Shown one piece after another: positions 45,959 through 59,379 of a stretch of DNA of 64,000 nt (its first letter is position 1; every line of letters starts with the position of its first letter). Under the pieces are notes generated by a model. It did no database searches. It was not told the origin of the DNA and was given only the letters and a program-made list of their open reading frames with translations. The position numbers were made by a program, and so were the translations under genes. This stretch comes from Voacanga thouarsii (Eukaryota > Streptophyta > Magnoliopsida > Gentianales > Apocynaceae): contig JANUWF010001819.1 of assembly GCA_026120185.1 (NCBI GenBank), positions 2,604,001 to 2,668,000 of the forward strand. Direction: 5' to 3'.

Positions 45959-48290
45959 TCCTCCCCTTCTTAGAAGAATTTCGTCCCGAATTTCAGGCGT
46001 ACCTTTCTCTCAAGTCAGGATATTTCTGTTTCATCCATTCTTTCGCTTCCCATGTGGCATCTTATGCACTTGCATGCTGAACTTCAAATCAAAACCCATT
46101 GTTATTGGAACTTTACCCCAGGCTGTGATATAGACCTTGGGTCTCGATCAGAGACGATACTTTAGGGTACTTTATGTAACTTTACTATTTTCCTACATAT
46201 GTTTAAGCTATCATTTTCATAAAGTCCCTTACACTTACGGGGATAAAATGCACTGCCTTTGTTAGTCGATTAACCACTACCTAAATGGCATCCTTTTGGG
46301 TCTTTGACATCGCCAAGTCGGTGATAAACTCCATCGCTACCTCCTCCTATTTCCATTTTTGCATTGGCTAAGGTTGTAATAATCCAGCTGGCTTCTTATA
46401 TATCGTGATGCTCCCATAACACTTTCACATTTGATATATGATTATTTTGAAGAGTCTTAATGCTTCAATTTAGAATCTTAATCAGCTTCTCTATGTAACT
46501 CAAATCAGGTTACAATAGTAAAGGCTCATCCTTAAAACATATTTCGGATCAGGATCGCACATCTTTAGCCGAGATATATGAAACACATATTGTAATCTCC
46601 ATAAAATGTCTGGTAAGTCCAATCTATAAACAATAGTTCCATCATTCTCTTCATATCATTCATATAGCTCTTCTGTCGACTTCGAGTGATCTTCAATCTT
46701 TCTCTTGTTACTTTTACCTTGTTCGCCTTTTCTTGAACACGAACTTCACCGGATTTGATAATCTACCTATCTTCCATTTATCCCTACTATAATGGTACTT
46801 GATATGTCTGGCTTTGCGATGCATCGCTTCTTATAGGGCCATCCCAATAGAAGATCGGTAATTGCTGTTGCAAGCCTACTTTCATACGGCACGCATTCCG
46901 TCTATTTATCAACAAAGCCCAGCATACATGCCCTAAACATGTCCTTCAGTATCTGAATAAGTCTCTCTGATTGGCTATCAATTTTGGAGGATATGCTACA
47001 GTACAGAACTTCTAAGTTGATCCCATTATCTCTAGGAATTTAGTCTAAAATCTTGTATCGAACTTAGGATCCCACTTAGATACAATACTCGATGACATCC
47101 CATGTAGCCTCAACTTGGGCTAGGGCTATCTTAAAACCACCCCTGATTACCGCTCATTCCAAAAATAGAATTATGTTCAACTAAACTTTCACTTACCAAA
47201 CTTAACGGGAATTTATACCATCTGCCCCTTCTAACACCAATTTCGATTGTCTCATGTTCTTAAGGCATTTCAAATACATCAAGTGTTATCTGAAAAGGCA
47301 CCATAAAATTATCAAAGCAGGATTGAAATCATATGCATCTACTCCATAAGTATTAGAGCCTTTGTCAATCAGTATGACATCACCACCCATCCTTGGTACC
47401 TATTCCCAATATTAGTCGCAATCTCATGTATATCTTCTTCTCAAATTCACACTTAATAATATCTTTATCTCAAGTCTAACTTAGGAGTAACCATATATAT
47501 CTTCGATGACCAAACTATCCAATATTCTCTGGTCTATACATAGTTTTAAAATTCCAACCTTTTCTTATACCATTACTACTAGGTCTTGCAGGCTACAACA
47601 CCAGGCTAGATATCTTTAGTATTCCTTCAACAACGGTATATAAACCTTCGCTCTTAGTATTATGCTCTATACTTCCTTCACCTTACCTATTCTAAAATTT
47701 AATCATACCCATCTGATCCCCAAAAATGCATTATTTTATCTCTATAACCAACTTAACTCCTTGCTTCGACAATCAATCCTTGTTTAATATGCTACCATAA
47801 TCCTCAAAAGAAAACAAGTCAGATTCCCAATAAATTTTACTTCTCCAGCTAAAATTTCATCTCGCAAATCAAACCTATAGTTCCTTACTTCCTTACATGT
47901 GTGGAATGCTTAAACAATTAATAAGAAAATTTATAACTATTCATAGCTGACATATTCGACTTATATGGTCTAGCTAAACACTACTCCAATGAATAGTATA
48001 GTACACAATATATATAGGCTATACAGAACAAAGACCGAATAGCATATTCTTTCCAGAGAAATAAAGAATTAACCTGGCACCACGGCTGCATCCGATCTCA
48101 TGTCCTCTTTGCTCAACCAACTTGGTCATCACCTATAGCCTTAACTTATTTTCTCCAATAGCTATATTTCTTCAGTTGGCTAAATTTAGTGGTAGGGTCT
48201 TAATCGGGCTTGTCCAACTGTCACCTTAGAAGATACCTCAGGTTATGTCTTTTGCTCTTCTTCATGCTCTTTTCTTACATCTGGCTGCGA
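45959..48290 (-). pseudogene. G2 pol remnants (integrase to chromodomain end)
   Basis: Heavily decayed minus-strand sequence. At 46240-46370 it reads EEVAMEFITDLAMSKTQKDA, a stop, then VVVNRLTKAVHFIPVSV, the integrase core of Ty3/gypsy elements (family form MDFVTGLP..VDRLTKSAHFxPV); the first catalytic Asp is Glu. Near 46000-46050 it reads EWMKQKYPDL, like a chromodomain end, followed by the polypurine tract GAAGGGGAGGA beside the 3' LTR. Toward 47300-47400 a possible RT-region remnant is too decayed to place. The left part of pol and gag are separated from this by the LTR insertion at 48292. Confidence 0.7.
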
Positions 48291-48412
48291 GTGTGATGTG
48301 TTTGAATTTGAGTATATAAATCATATAAAAATAAGCACATTCCCAATCAAGTTTAAATTAAAACATTAATCCCAAATTACACATATGAGCAAGCGTACTC
48401 ATCATTAAGCAT

Positions 48413-50432
48413 AGCATTTTAGGATTTGAAAACAAACAGACGGGAGAACAAAAATGGAGGAAAAAAAAAACAGAACAGAGCATAACAGCAACATGGAAGC
48501 TTTAAAATCATACATCTCAGTGCCTTAAACCTTGAAGATTGTAGGAGAATAGATTGGAACACAAGAACAGCTTCTTGCTACCCGTTTGATGAAGTCTCCA
48601 GTGCAAAAACCACCACCCTCCTTCTTCACCTCCGGTGCAATGAATGCCAGGCTTTTCAGTTCTCAAAATATTCCACAACCTAACCTTATTGGTGAACACA
48701 TTACTTGGGGTGAGAAAAGGATCAGATTCACTTCATCAGTTGGCTTCCTTGGCTTGGCTTTTTATGTTAACAAAAACCAAAAGCCAATGAAGAAAAACCA
48801 AAAGCCAGAAAATCAAGAGCCACACACGAGAGGGAGAGACATTTATTTTTTTTAATTTTATTTTATTTTTCCACACAGAAAGCCAAGAGTCATGAAACTA
48901 AAATAATTATTTTGATAATAATAATATCTCCGAGATTTAATATTTCAAACACCCGAATATTATTAACAAAATAAAATTTGACTTCTTCCTAAACTCTTCT
49001 GAACTGTGTCCAAAAAAATCCAATGGTCTAGGCTATTGGGCCAAAATAATATTTATTATTTTTCCTGGACTCGAAAAGTCCAAAATAATAAACATTAATT
49101 ATTTATTCCTTGGGCTTAAATAAATAACCCAATAAATAATTAATGAGCCCAAATGAACAAAAATAATTAAACTTTAATTATTTATTTCTTGGGATTAATT
49201 AAATAAATAACCTAATAAATTATTAAGTATTAATTATTTTCCTCTGGTTTAAGCCCAGGTTAATTTTTTATTATTCAAACTGGACCTAGGCCCTGAATAA
49301 TTAATTAACCAATTATACCAGATAATAAATTTCTCTCAATTTATTTTATTACAGTCTAATAATAAATTAGACTTCCTGAATAAAATAAAACCCTCTTTAA
49401 CTGAGACCAGTTCTTCAACCCAAAAAATAATTAGGACTTACGGGCTATTCCGAGGACCAAAAAAGACACATCGCCTTGACTACTAAAATGACCAAAATAC
49501 CCTTACTATATAAATAGATATATTTTGCATTTTAAATATTTTCTAATATCACCATAAGAAAATATTGACCCCAAGGACAATGCTGCATCAGCAAAGTCTT
49601 CGACTTACAGGTGACATGACTAAAATACCCCTTTACACACTGCCATACATTTAGAGAGGGAGAAGTGTACTAACACCCCTCTAAATGACATCTACCATCC
49701 TTAGGCTTCTAGTCCAATGATCCATGACTTCCTGGAGTATTTCCGCTTTCCAAGGGAGCTACCCTAAAGCAAACATCTAAGTCATGTGTCCCAGGGCCCT
49801 GAATATTTAGATTATTCAGATAACCATAAGGGGCGATATAGTGTAGAAACTATCTTGTACAAGTCTGTCTTAACTAACTAGTTACATAAACCTAATATGC
49901 AAGTATATTGGTTCTACGATAGAACCTCAACTATAGTAAATCAAAGTATATGCTTTCAGTTTCGCCAGACCACCAACTCATACTCAAGTCATAAAGTACT
50001 AATCCATGCTGTAGTGGTAGTAGTCTAGGTTTCTATCCTATAGTACTTTTAGAAATCACTACTACAGGTCCTGTTCTACATATTCGAAATACGCTTATGT
50101 CATGAAGTGAGTGGACTACTCACTGGCTAAAGGTAAGCCATTTCCCATTGGAATTCATAACAAAATAACCTAAACATGATGAAATTCTCATTTTCATCAA
50201 TTGGTTAAGAACAAATGTCAATGTGTTTAAATAACCCATGATCCATACCTTACTGTGAAAGACCACTATTCATATGGATCACTTATTTAAATACAATGGG
50301 TCTTTTCCAAACGAAATTGTGCACAAATAAAGAAAATTAAATTCACAAATGATTTTTGAAAAATAAATTCTTTTATTAAAATATTCGATATTTACTTCAG
50401 AAACCTAGTCTAAGAGGGCATACATTCCAGCA
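48413..50432. mobile_element. Solo LTR of family X, nested in the Athila-like LTR
   Basis: Splits the conserved LTR word AAGCATAGGG. AGCAT is found at 48408-48412 (and again 48413-48417) and at 50433-50437. The right end is CATTCCAGCA. It is alignable to 53585-55387 over most of its length, for example GACCCCAAGGACAAT, GGCTTCTAGTCCAATGATCC and GTCTGTCTTAACTAACTAGT. There is no coding. The left boundary is uncertain by 5 bp. Confidence 0.82.
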
Positions 50433-51339
50433 AGCATAGGGTTTAAAACGAGTATCGATCCTTAAGAAACAAGTATACATTAATCACTTTTCTTTCATTA
50501 TTTAACCGACTCAATAAGGTGAAAAAGAATAAAAAGAAAAATAAAATAAAATAAAAGAATATATACATGTCAATGATGGAGAATTATGTAACTTAAACAA
50601 TTATTTTGACAAACATGATCTTAAAATACTCAATTATTATCATAACTAATTATTCTCTTGGCATTATGAAAGATTAATATAGATTCACGTCTTTTCCAAT
50701 CCATGAAATCACTATCTTCTAGACAAATTAGCATCACATATCTTGTCTCAACTAATTCATCCAAAAGTTGCATTAAACACAATTTTTGATTAAATTTTCA
50801 TATCCTGGCAAATTTAAAACATGAAATTAACCAATGAATCTATATCCTGGTAGACATCAATTAACCTTTAATTATCTAGTTATTAGCAATTAACCTTTTT
50901 CCAAGCAAGTTAATGGAAAGAAACAACAAATTAATCTCGTAATCAACATAAGTAATTAAATACCAAGAATAATAATCAATTAATCAAACAATCAAAGTAA
51001 CTCTAAATATCATGAATACCGAAAAAAATATCAAATTACAATAAAACAATTAATACATCATTGTTCAAGAAAAAAGAAAAAAAAAAGTTAAAAGAAAGCA
51101 CTTATAGACAAGTCTCTTTCTTCTTCCTTCGTAGACCCTCTTGTTCAACCCTCATTGATCCGAAGAATTCCTCATTGATTTTGAATTGTTTTCTGTTTTG
51201 ATCTATGAATCCTCCTTTTTGTCTTGTGTTTTCCTTTTATCTATAGGCTTTAGAAGTGCCTAAATAATTTCTTTAGGGTTTTTGGCCGACTAGAAGTAGG
51301 AAAATACTAAAACTTTGTAAATTGCCAAAAAACGCGCAT

Positions 51340-51625
51340 AAAAATTGAGGCACCGCCTCAACACCAGTGCACAGCCAGCGCCGCTTATCCTGCCTAGGGC
51401 TGTGACGGTTGTGGTCTGTTTCTTTGTTCATTCGTCGATTTTTCTTGATTTTTGCGCCACTTCTTCCAGAGTGCAGCCAACGCCGTCTCTAAGCTCCCAA
51501 TCGACACCAGTTCGGTTCTGTTCAGCTCTGTTCCACCAGTTTTTCATCATTTCGAAGTGCGTGCCAGCAACACGTGGCCGGCGCCGGTTCCCTTATCCTG
51601 GCCGGCGCCGCCTCTACTCTGTTTA
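51340..51625. other. GC-rich, CpG-bearing patch in the Athila-like LTR
   Basis: Unlike its AT-rich surroundings it contains CAGCGCCGC, CGCCGTC, GGCCGGCGCCGG and a repeat of TCCTGGCCGGCGCCG-type words. In the G1 LTRs the aligned position has the GGCCTGGTGCC array, so this is probably an undecayed or separately evolved form of the same repeat array. Confidence 0.5.
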
Positions 51626-52361
51626 GCGATATTTTTGTCTTATTTTACCCCTAAAATCTGAAATAATACACAAAATACCTTTCCAAAGGTAAAATCTCAA
51701 ATATGAAGGAATATGACCAGTTATTGAACAAAATGTATCACTAAATAGCCTCAAATAATTAGGAAATATATGACTAATTTAGGCCCTATCATAGTACTCT
51801 ACTGGCTCGTCTTTAAGTGTTGAAGGTTTCCTGACATGACCAGTTCTGCCTATTGCTGCAATTTTATATCTAGGTGCCATCTTTGATCATCATTGTCACA
51901 ATTATAGGTCGACAAATGCATACATATGAATGCAAACATATAATGCAAAGATAACATATATAACTTTTGCTCACTTATTGAACATATGAGAGTGTTACAT
52001 TTTTTTTTTTTTTGGAAAGAAGTAAAATACTCAAAATCTTTATTCAAAATAAATCATACTTTAACACAAAGAAACTAGATATCATAGCTGATACCTCTAT
52101 AGGAATCAGATACTCATAGATAAGAAAGAAAATAAGGCCATGAACTTAACAAATAGATTCCCTAATCAACAAATTGCATCACAAATCTACTAAGTCTTCT
52201 CGCTGCTCTAGTCGTCACTCGAGTAGTTAGAAATAGATTTTTCGAACCATCCTTCTCTTCTCCTCTTGCAGTCTATTCCCAATCCAAACCTAAGTGTACA
52301 ACCATTAATTCTACTCTTCTTAGGACTCTCCTCCACTTTCCTTTTCCCTTGTCCATCGCCT

Positions 52362-52926
52362 CTAAGACAAACTCCCTAAGTGCTCACATACCCGGGTGAG
52401 TCTATCCTTCTGACTGGGTCCCTCACCTTCAGACTCCTCAAAGTCAAAGCCAAAAAGGGTAATGTCAAACTCTCCTATTCGTGGAGTCCGTGGAGGCACA
52501 ATTGCTTCCTCCTTCTCCTCATCAGACTTTTCCATCCCCTCTTCTATTTTCCTATCAGAATCATCCATCTCTTATCCTCCCTCATCGTCAGCAGCACTCA
52601 GCTCCTCACCTCCCTCACTATCTAAGTCATGATCAGGAGTTTCTTCCTCAGCCTCACTATCTAAGACTAAATCAACCATTGGTATCGGAAGGTCCACCAC
52701 CCTTCACATCCTCAACACCTCCCTCCTATTCGGGTAACTCTAGTGCAGTAACCTCAACCTCCATATTCTCTTTCTTACCATCATTAGGCACAATAGGGTT
52801 GGAAACCTCAATTTCAATCTCACTGTCACTGCTCTCTAATTCAAACCAATTTGACCCAAGTTTGGGTTCCGTGCCCGAAGAGGATAAGTCCACTACAGGA
52901 ACTAGAACAGGTGTTTTACCACACAT
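52362..52926 (-). pseudogene. G2 acidic ORF in the gag region
   Basis: Two minus-strand open pieces just inside the G2 5' LTR: 52726-52926 (TPVLVPVVDLSSSGTEPKLG, ELESSDSEIEIEV) and 52362-52568 (DDSDRKIEEGMEKSDEEKEE, DITLFGFDFEESEGEG). Both are strongly acidic and Ser-rich. A frame break and stops lie between. By position this is the N-terminus of gag or a leader ORF, but it lacks any gag motif I know, and the region below it (51795-52360) is non-coding to the eye. Function unknown. Confidence 0.4.
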
Positions 52927-53584
52927 AAAAGGCCAATCTCAAGTAACAGGCATGAATCGCCTAACCATCTTGCAAACAGGATACATAGACTAGCACTAGA
53001 GATTATAAAGCTTAATGTAATAACTTCAAATAGTGCCAATAGCTGCCTAAACCTAAGCTCTAATACTACTTGTAACACCCCGCTACCTACGTATCCCAAA
53101 AGGGGCAGGGATGTCGCCCCGTCCATAGGACAAAGGATCTTTATAACTAGGTAATAAAAAACATAGAAGGAAATAACTTAATAACGAACTTATTATAATC
53201 CCAAAACAATACTTTTACAAGTCTTGAAATAAATAGATGGTAACCAAAATCTCTAACAAATAAATATATCAGGATAAATCTTCTAAGCTCACGACAGCAT
53301 AAGTAAATTGACCTTCCAAGCAAGATCAACTTGAAGACATGATATAAAAGGTGTGAGAAATATTTTCCAGAAAGTCCTATGTGTGCTCATGGTATTTCAG
53401 GAAAAACAATTTATGCATGCAAGTTTTGAACAAGTTATAATAAAAAATCTGCAAGCCCAGAAATTTATCTTTAAACACTGAGTGTTGTTTTATCAGCATT
53501 TGTAAAGTAAAAATGCTCAACTTGAAAAGAAATAACCACTCTAATAAAGTTGACTATGAAGTCATGCATCATGAATGGACATGG

Positions 53585-55387
53585 TGAAGGCCTAGAAAGA
53601 GAAAACACAGAGCATGCAACGGAAGCGAAAATCGAAAAAAATTGGAAAAACTGGAGAACAGGGGAACTCTCGAACAGAGCCAGCGCCGACTCTGGTAGCC
53701 CTAGCCTGTGCTGGTTGCGCTCTGTCCAGATTCTGAGGGGAAAAAATTCTAACATTTTCTCCTTGTTCTCAAAGTTGGCTGGATCAGAATGAGTGGAACC
53801 GGGGTAGGTATGCTGGTGGAGACCTCTGGTGCGATTCTTGCAAGCCTCCTACTCCGTCTTTGCATGTATTTGAATGCCAACCTCTTGATCTTCCAGTATA
53901 TGGCCTACCTAATTTCGTTTGGTGAACAACTCACAGACTAAGAGAGAGAGTGAGAGAGGCATCTCTTTTTTCACAAAGAAGATGCCGTGAAAAAAAAAAA
54001 ACAAAAATATTGTACTCAATCCTCCTGTTTAACCTAAATAAAACGCTAAGTTAAACTGGACTGGCCCATTGGACTCTTAGTTTAGTCTTTTGGACTAAAT
54101 TAATTATTTTAATTAGAACCAAATAAATGGCTCAACAAATAATTAATTTCCCAACCCAAATAAACTAGTCCAATTAACAAGCCTATATTAGTTTAGTCCC
54201 AAGTTAATCTTTAATTATTCAAACTGGGCCAAAACCCTGAACAATTAATTAACTCACCAAACTAATTTAATTAATTCTCTCTCTCTCCATGGACCTTTAT
54301 TTTATTCTAGCCTAATAATTAAATCAGACTATTTAAATAAAATAAATTCTATTTAATTTAAATTAAGACCAATTCCTTAGCCTATATTTAATTATGACTC
54401 ACGGTCTATACTGGGGACCAAAAGACACACTGCCTTGGCTACTAAAATGACCAAAATACCTTTACTATATAAATGGCTGTATTTTGCATTTTAAATATTT
54501 TCTAATAACACCATAAGAAAATATTGACCCCAAGGACAATACTGCATTAGCAAAGTCTCCGACCTACAGGTGTAATGACTAAAACACCCCTCTATACATC
54601 GCTGTACATTTAGAGAGAAAGAAGTGTACTAACACCTCTCTAAATAACATCTACCATCCTTAGGCTTCTAGTCCAATGATCCGGACTTCCTGGATTATTT
54701 TCGCTTTCCAAGGGAGCTACCCTAAAGCAAACTTGCAAGTTATGTTTCCCAGGGCCTTAGATATTAAGATCATTTAGACAACCACAAGGGGTGATATAGT
54801 ATAGAAACTATCTTGTACAAGTCTGTCTTAACTAACTAGTCACACATACCCAACATGCAAGTATATTGGCCCTACGATAGAACCTCAACTATAGCATATC
54901 AAAGTAGATGCTTCCAGTTTCGTCAGACCACCAACTCATACACAAGTCGTAGAGTATTAGTCCACGCAGTAGCAGTAGTAGTCTAAGTTTCAATCATATA
55001 GTACTTTTAGGAAACTATTACTACAAGTCTTGTTCTACATATTTGAAATACGCTTATGTCATGGAGTGAGTGGACTACTCACTGGTTAAAGGTAAGCCAT
55101 TCCCTATTTAGAATTCATAACATAATAACCTAAACATGACGAGATTCCCATTTTCATCAATCGGTTAAGAACGAACGTTTATGTGTTAAGTAACCCGTGA
55201 TCCATACCTCACTGTGAAAGACCTCCATTCACATGGATCACTTACTTAAACACAATGGGTCTTTTCCAAATGTAATTGTGCACAAATAAAATATAAATTC
55301 ACAAATAATTTTTGAAAATAAATTTTTTTATTAAAACATTCAATGTTTACATAAAAAATCTAGTCTAAGAGGGCATATTTCCCAACA
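53585..55387. mobile_element. Solo LTR of family X, 1803 bp, nested in the G2 5' LTR
   Basis: TGAAGGCCTAG to TTTCCCAACA, flanked by CATGG at 53580-53584 and 55388-55392. The undisturbed site is visible in the G2 3' LTR near 41962-41972. Same family as 48413-50432. No coding; small open stretches around its left end are chance. Confidence 0.93.
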
Positions 55388-56748
55388 CATGGCACCACAC
55401 TTTGTGCACCATGTCAAGAGAACAGTCAGGATGCTACACTTTGAGCATCATGATGAGAGAATGACCAAGATGCCACACTTTGTGCATGCTGAGACAAGGT
55501 GGGTGTATGGCCCACTGGGTGAGATAATCCTCCATCTCTACACCCAAACATACCATGTGTCCACTCTAGAAATAAATAGTCCACCTGAACTGTACTGCTA
55601 GCTCCGACCGGCCTGACCAACAAGAATTGTCGTCTTGTCTAGGCAGGCTTCACCCCTCAGAGATGGCCTCCTACTGAGAGACTTATCCAATCCTTCAAAA
55701 ACTAATCCTAGTAGTCTACCCTTATTGAATACTCAATGTTATGTTTATTCCACTTGGAAAATGTAAAATCAATAAGGAGCTTTCTTTGAAGTAATGGTTT
55801 TCAAACAACTTTAGGTAAAATATTGTTTAAGAAAAAATTATTGTTTTGCTCGGAAAATTGTTTGCTTGACAAAAATTATTTTATTTTAGAAGAAGGAATA
55901 TTTTGTCCATAATTGCATCTCAAGGTACATTATCCACGATAATCAGTGCATTTGACTTGCAGAAAATCATTTGTTCACAAACATCTTTTATGCAAAGACT
56001 TACCTTATCTGTTGCTTTTTCTTAATGCAATAGCCTTCCAAGATAGTTCAAGAAAACCTAACCCCGCTTAGGGTAAATACAGGGTATATGTCCCAGCATC
56101 CAGGCAATACTTACTTTAAATAAATAATTCATAACCTAACATGCTTAAGTTCAACTAGATACAACAACTTCTAGTTATGAAAACAACGCCTTAAGCTTTA
56201 ACACTAGTTGATAAGGTATTTTATAGAATAAGAATAATTTGATAAGTTAAAATAAATAGGTGTTATAAATAATACATAAATTATTAATTTTAATTTTAAA
56301 TATTTATTAACAAATAATAAATAATGAGTAATATTAATAAATAAAATTAGTAATAAATAATGAGTACTATTAATAATAAATCCTAAATAGCATTGGTAAT
56401 AAATAATAAATAATATTATTACAAATAATAAGTAACATTAATAATAGATTGTAAATAATTTTAATAATAAATAATAAATAACAAATAAAATTAATAGTAA
56501 ATAAATTATTCTCATATAAATAATATTGAAGAGTGTAAATAAAATTTTTAGCAAGTCTAACTAATAATAATATGAATATAAAAGACATTTGATCTTAATT
56601 CCAATATATTATTATTTATATATAATAATGTTTAATAAAAATATTATATTTATTTATCCAATAAAATACCAATATTTTAAATAATTATTAGTTTTGAAAA
56701 TTTTTGTGTTCATCGAAATTAGTCAATTAAATTAAACAATAATAGTAA

Positions 56749-56749
56749 T

Positions 56750-56828
<79 letters not shown>
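56749..56828. repeat. (TAA)n microsatellite in the G2 5' LTR
   Basis: About 26 uninterrupted TAA units. The aligned place in the 3' LTR (about 43320-43345) has only a few, so it expanded after insertion. Confidence 0.95.
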
Positions 56829-59065
56829 GTCGTAGTAAGAATAATACTAAAAATAATAAAAGTAGTTCTTATAATAATTTTTAATGACTATAGTGAAATA
56901 CTAGAGAAAATTTATAAACATATTTATACACACATGGATCCAACAAATAACATGTTGATTTATCCAAAAATAGGCTTGTATTAACATACATCACAACAAG
57001 GGTGATTTTCTACTAGCCATAATATTATTTATGGATTTATTGAAAAATATAACATCATGAAGGCATAATAAAAAATGATGGTTTAATATCTAGCATACAT
57101 CAAACATCCATAAAATTCTTAATCATAATGAACATACAATGATCTTAGAGCATTCCATACTTCTTGAGTCACAACATTCATTTAATGCTTCATGTCTTAA
57201 ATCAATTCCCTTCACCCACATACGTATCTCCAACCCCACATTATTCTATCAACCTATCAAATCCCTCATCTAAGAGTCTTGATTTTAATAATTTAAAGAG
57301 GAGATTGAGAAAGAAATACTTGGTTTGATGAACGTTTAATGAAGCTTGCACCTTGCTTAGTGGAGATCCTTTAGTGCTTAATGGCTTTTAGTGATCCGAA
57401 AATAGTCCATGGTTGTTCATCAACATTTCGGCCAAGAAAGAGAGAGAGAGTGAGAGGGGAACGAATGAAAGTAGAAGAGGAGAATAGAAGTTGAATAAAA
57501 GAAAAAGAACAAGAAGATTGTTCTTATTTTACCTTTTTGGTATTCTTCGAATCTTCAACAAAAAATGATGGTTTGATCCGTTCGAAAGTTCAACTTTGTG
57601 TGTTTTGGGGTTATAAAGTTCAGCAATGAAGAATATGGGTTGAATATTGATGGTCTAGAGAGTTTGGGAGTGATTGGAGGTGTTTAGGAGTGGTTTAGGC
57701 TTGAAGATGTGAAGTGTGTGTTCTTGGTGTTCTTGAGAGAGTTTGCGAGGAGATGAATTTCGTGTGTGTTTGTGAGTGTGATGGCCGAATGGCTTAGACT
57801 AGAAGGAGCTTTTTGTTATCCAAGAATGAGAGAGAGAGTTTCAATTTTTTTTTTTAAATTCAAATTGAGAGAAAATTGGAGTTGTTTGAGGTATAGGATT
57901 GGTTAATGGTGTTTGCTCTTAGAAAGTTTCTTGTTCTTCAATGGTGTATAGCTGAATTAACTATGTTTCAACCAAAAGGATGGAGAGTTGTTTTAGACTT
58001 AAAGTTGGTCGAAAGTAGCTATGAAATGGCAGAGGATTTTCTGATTTTATCAATTAGCTAAAGGAGTATTTTAATGGAACAAAATTTAGAATTTTAATTT
58101 GAAGTTTGAACAAGCTTGGAAAGAGTGAATATAGGAGCTTTTTAAGGTATGATAATGGAATCCTATTACTCAAGGTTGGTGGCGAAGCTAAGATGTTCTG
58201 TTCATGGCTGTACAAGGGCTGAAATTCAGTGAGGTTTGTTGAAGAATTTTGTCCTTAGCATTGAAGAGACAAAGCTGGAAAAAAATTCTGGAATTGAAGC
58301 TCAAGAACACTTGGAATTGAAATGGTTTTGGTGCAGAATTTTTTGTTCATTTTGCACAATTTTGCAGTTGGATTTTAAGAGTGTTTGAAGGTCTTTTAAT
58401 GGTGGTTTTCCAGCCTTCATCTTGAATAAGAATAGACAAGGTTCCAGCTGTTCATATGTTCTAACGGGTGGCTTCAAGTTCTTGTTCAATGTTGCTAGTT
58501 TGCTGGAAAAAATTTCTAGTTTGACATTGTTTGTAAAGTTTTGAAAATTCAAGGAATTTCCAACCTTTATCCAAACATAAAATGATTGGTTTTCTTGCAA
58601 GAATTGGGTAATTAAGCTTGCTGCAATTTTCGAAAATAGCCTTAAAGGAAATCTGAAAAATTTTCCAGATTTTTAACTAAAACATGAATAAGATGAAGAT
58701 AGAGTTTTGAAAGAATAGCTATGGTGTTTTTCTTAGAACCTCTATCTATTTTTCCTTCTTACTTTTGGCCATCTCTATCCCACAAGAGTTGGGATTTTCG
58801 AAATTCTAAGTTAGGAAATTATCTCAGAATTTTTATGATTAAAAATGGATTAAAGAATCAAGAGTAGTTTAAATTTCAAGGATGTTAGGACATGGCTAGC
58901 AAAATTAATGGAGACAAGAATTCTTCGAGAATTCTTTTTAGAATAAGATCACTTGGTCAAGACATTACCATTATGTCTTCCTTAAGGAAATATTGCTATC
59001 TTTAACGAATGTAAGGAAAACGAAAATTCAAACATGGCTAAAATAAATATGAATAAAACTTAAGT

Positions 59066-59128
59066 GATGTGATTTGAACTCAAGACTTTAGAGATTAATT
59101 CACAAACCTCTAACCACTTACCTACATC
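59066..59128 (-). other. tRNA-like segment in the G2 5' LTR
   Basis: Partner of 45572-45635: the minus strand reads GTAAGTGGTTAGAG and GAGTTCAAATCAC. Both boxes are more decayed here. Confidence 0.4.
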
Positions 59129-59379
59129 AACTCTTGTTTTTATTTTCTCAACCAAATATTCTTCTTATCTAAACCTCAAGCCATCTTCCTATTCCGACCC
59201 CAAGCAAAATTACCATATTACCTTTTCTACTTAACAACCACAAATAAATCATATCTCCTATAAACTACATTTCTAAGGCACACAAAAATCATTCAAGTGA
59301 TTTATTTTATACATAATGACATGATATGCATCCCATCCCTCCTACTCTAGGGTAAGCATTTGGTGGGATTTCACATGTA

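Larger units (their letters stand above)
48292..51794. mobile_element. Athila-like LTR (solo) nested in G2
   Basis: Same family as the G1 LTRs, in the same orientation: AATCAAGTTTAAATTAAAACATTAATCC near 48345, ACGAGTATCGATCCTTAAG near 50448, CACTTTTCTTTCATTATTTAACCGA near 50483, and the end CCTCAAATAATTAGGA...AGGCCCTATCATA. No gag or primer site adjoins it, so it is a solo LTR or a truncated element. A Copia-type solo LTR splits it at about 48413-50432. No exact target duplication could be assigned; the ends are approximate. Confidence 0.75.
41456..59373 (-). mobile_element. G2: Ty3/gypsy element with 4.5-kb LTRs, nested in S
   Basis: A minus-strand element inserted in the S integrase-RT linker. 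The S peptide ...VEKSVHV breaks at 59380 and resumes VFYESN just below 41449. CATGTA occurs at 41449-41454 and 59374-59379, the target duplication (one extra T before the left LTR). LTRs are 41456-45958 (3', 4503 bp) and 53071-59373 (5', about 4.5 kb without a nested solo LTR). The primer site reads TAGTATTAGAGC on the minus strand, an altered initiator-Met type. Pol remnants, including an integrase and a terminal EWMKQKYPDL chromodomain-like end, suggest the Del/Tekay chromovirus group. Confidence 0.85.
53071..59373 (-). repeat. G2 5' LTR, split by a solo LTR
   Basis: Plus-strand start TGTAACACCCCGCTACC, end GGTGGGATTTCA. Preceded (plus strand) by TAAGCTCTAATACTACT, whose complement is the altered initiator-Met primer site. 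About 4.5 kb once the insertion at 53585-55387 is set aside, equal to its partner. Confidence 0.9.

Noticed and set aside
51345..51661. Plus-strand open frames in the GC-rich patch
   Set aside because: Two overlapping frames open only because the patch is GC-rich; the sequence is part of an LTR.
52481..52993. 170-codon plus-strand open frame, Ser/Pro/His-rich
   Set aside because: Antisense to the acidic minus-strand ORF of G2, whose Asp/Glu codons read as this composition on the other strand.
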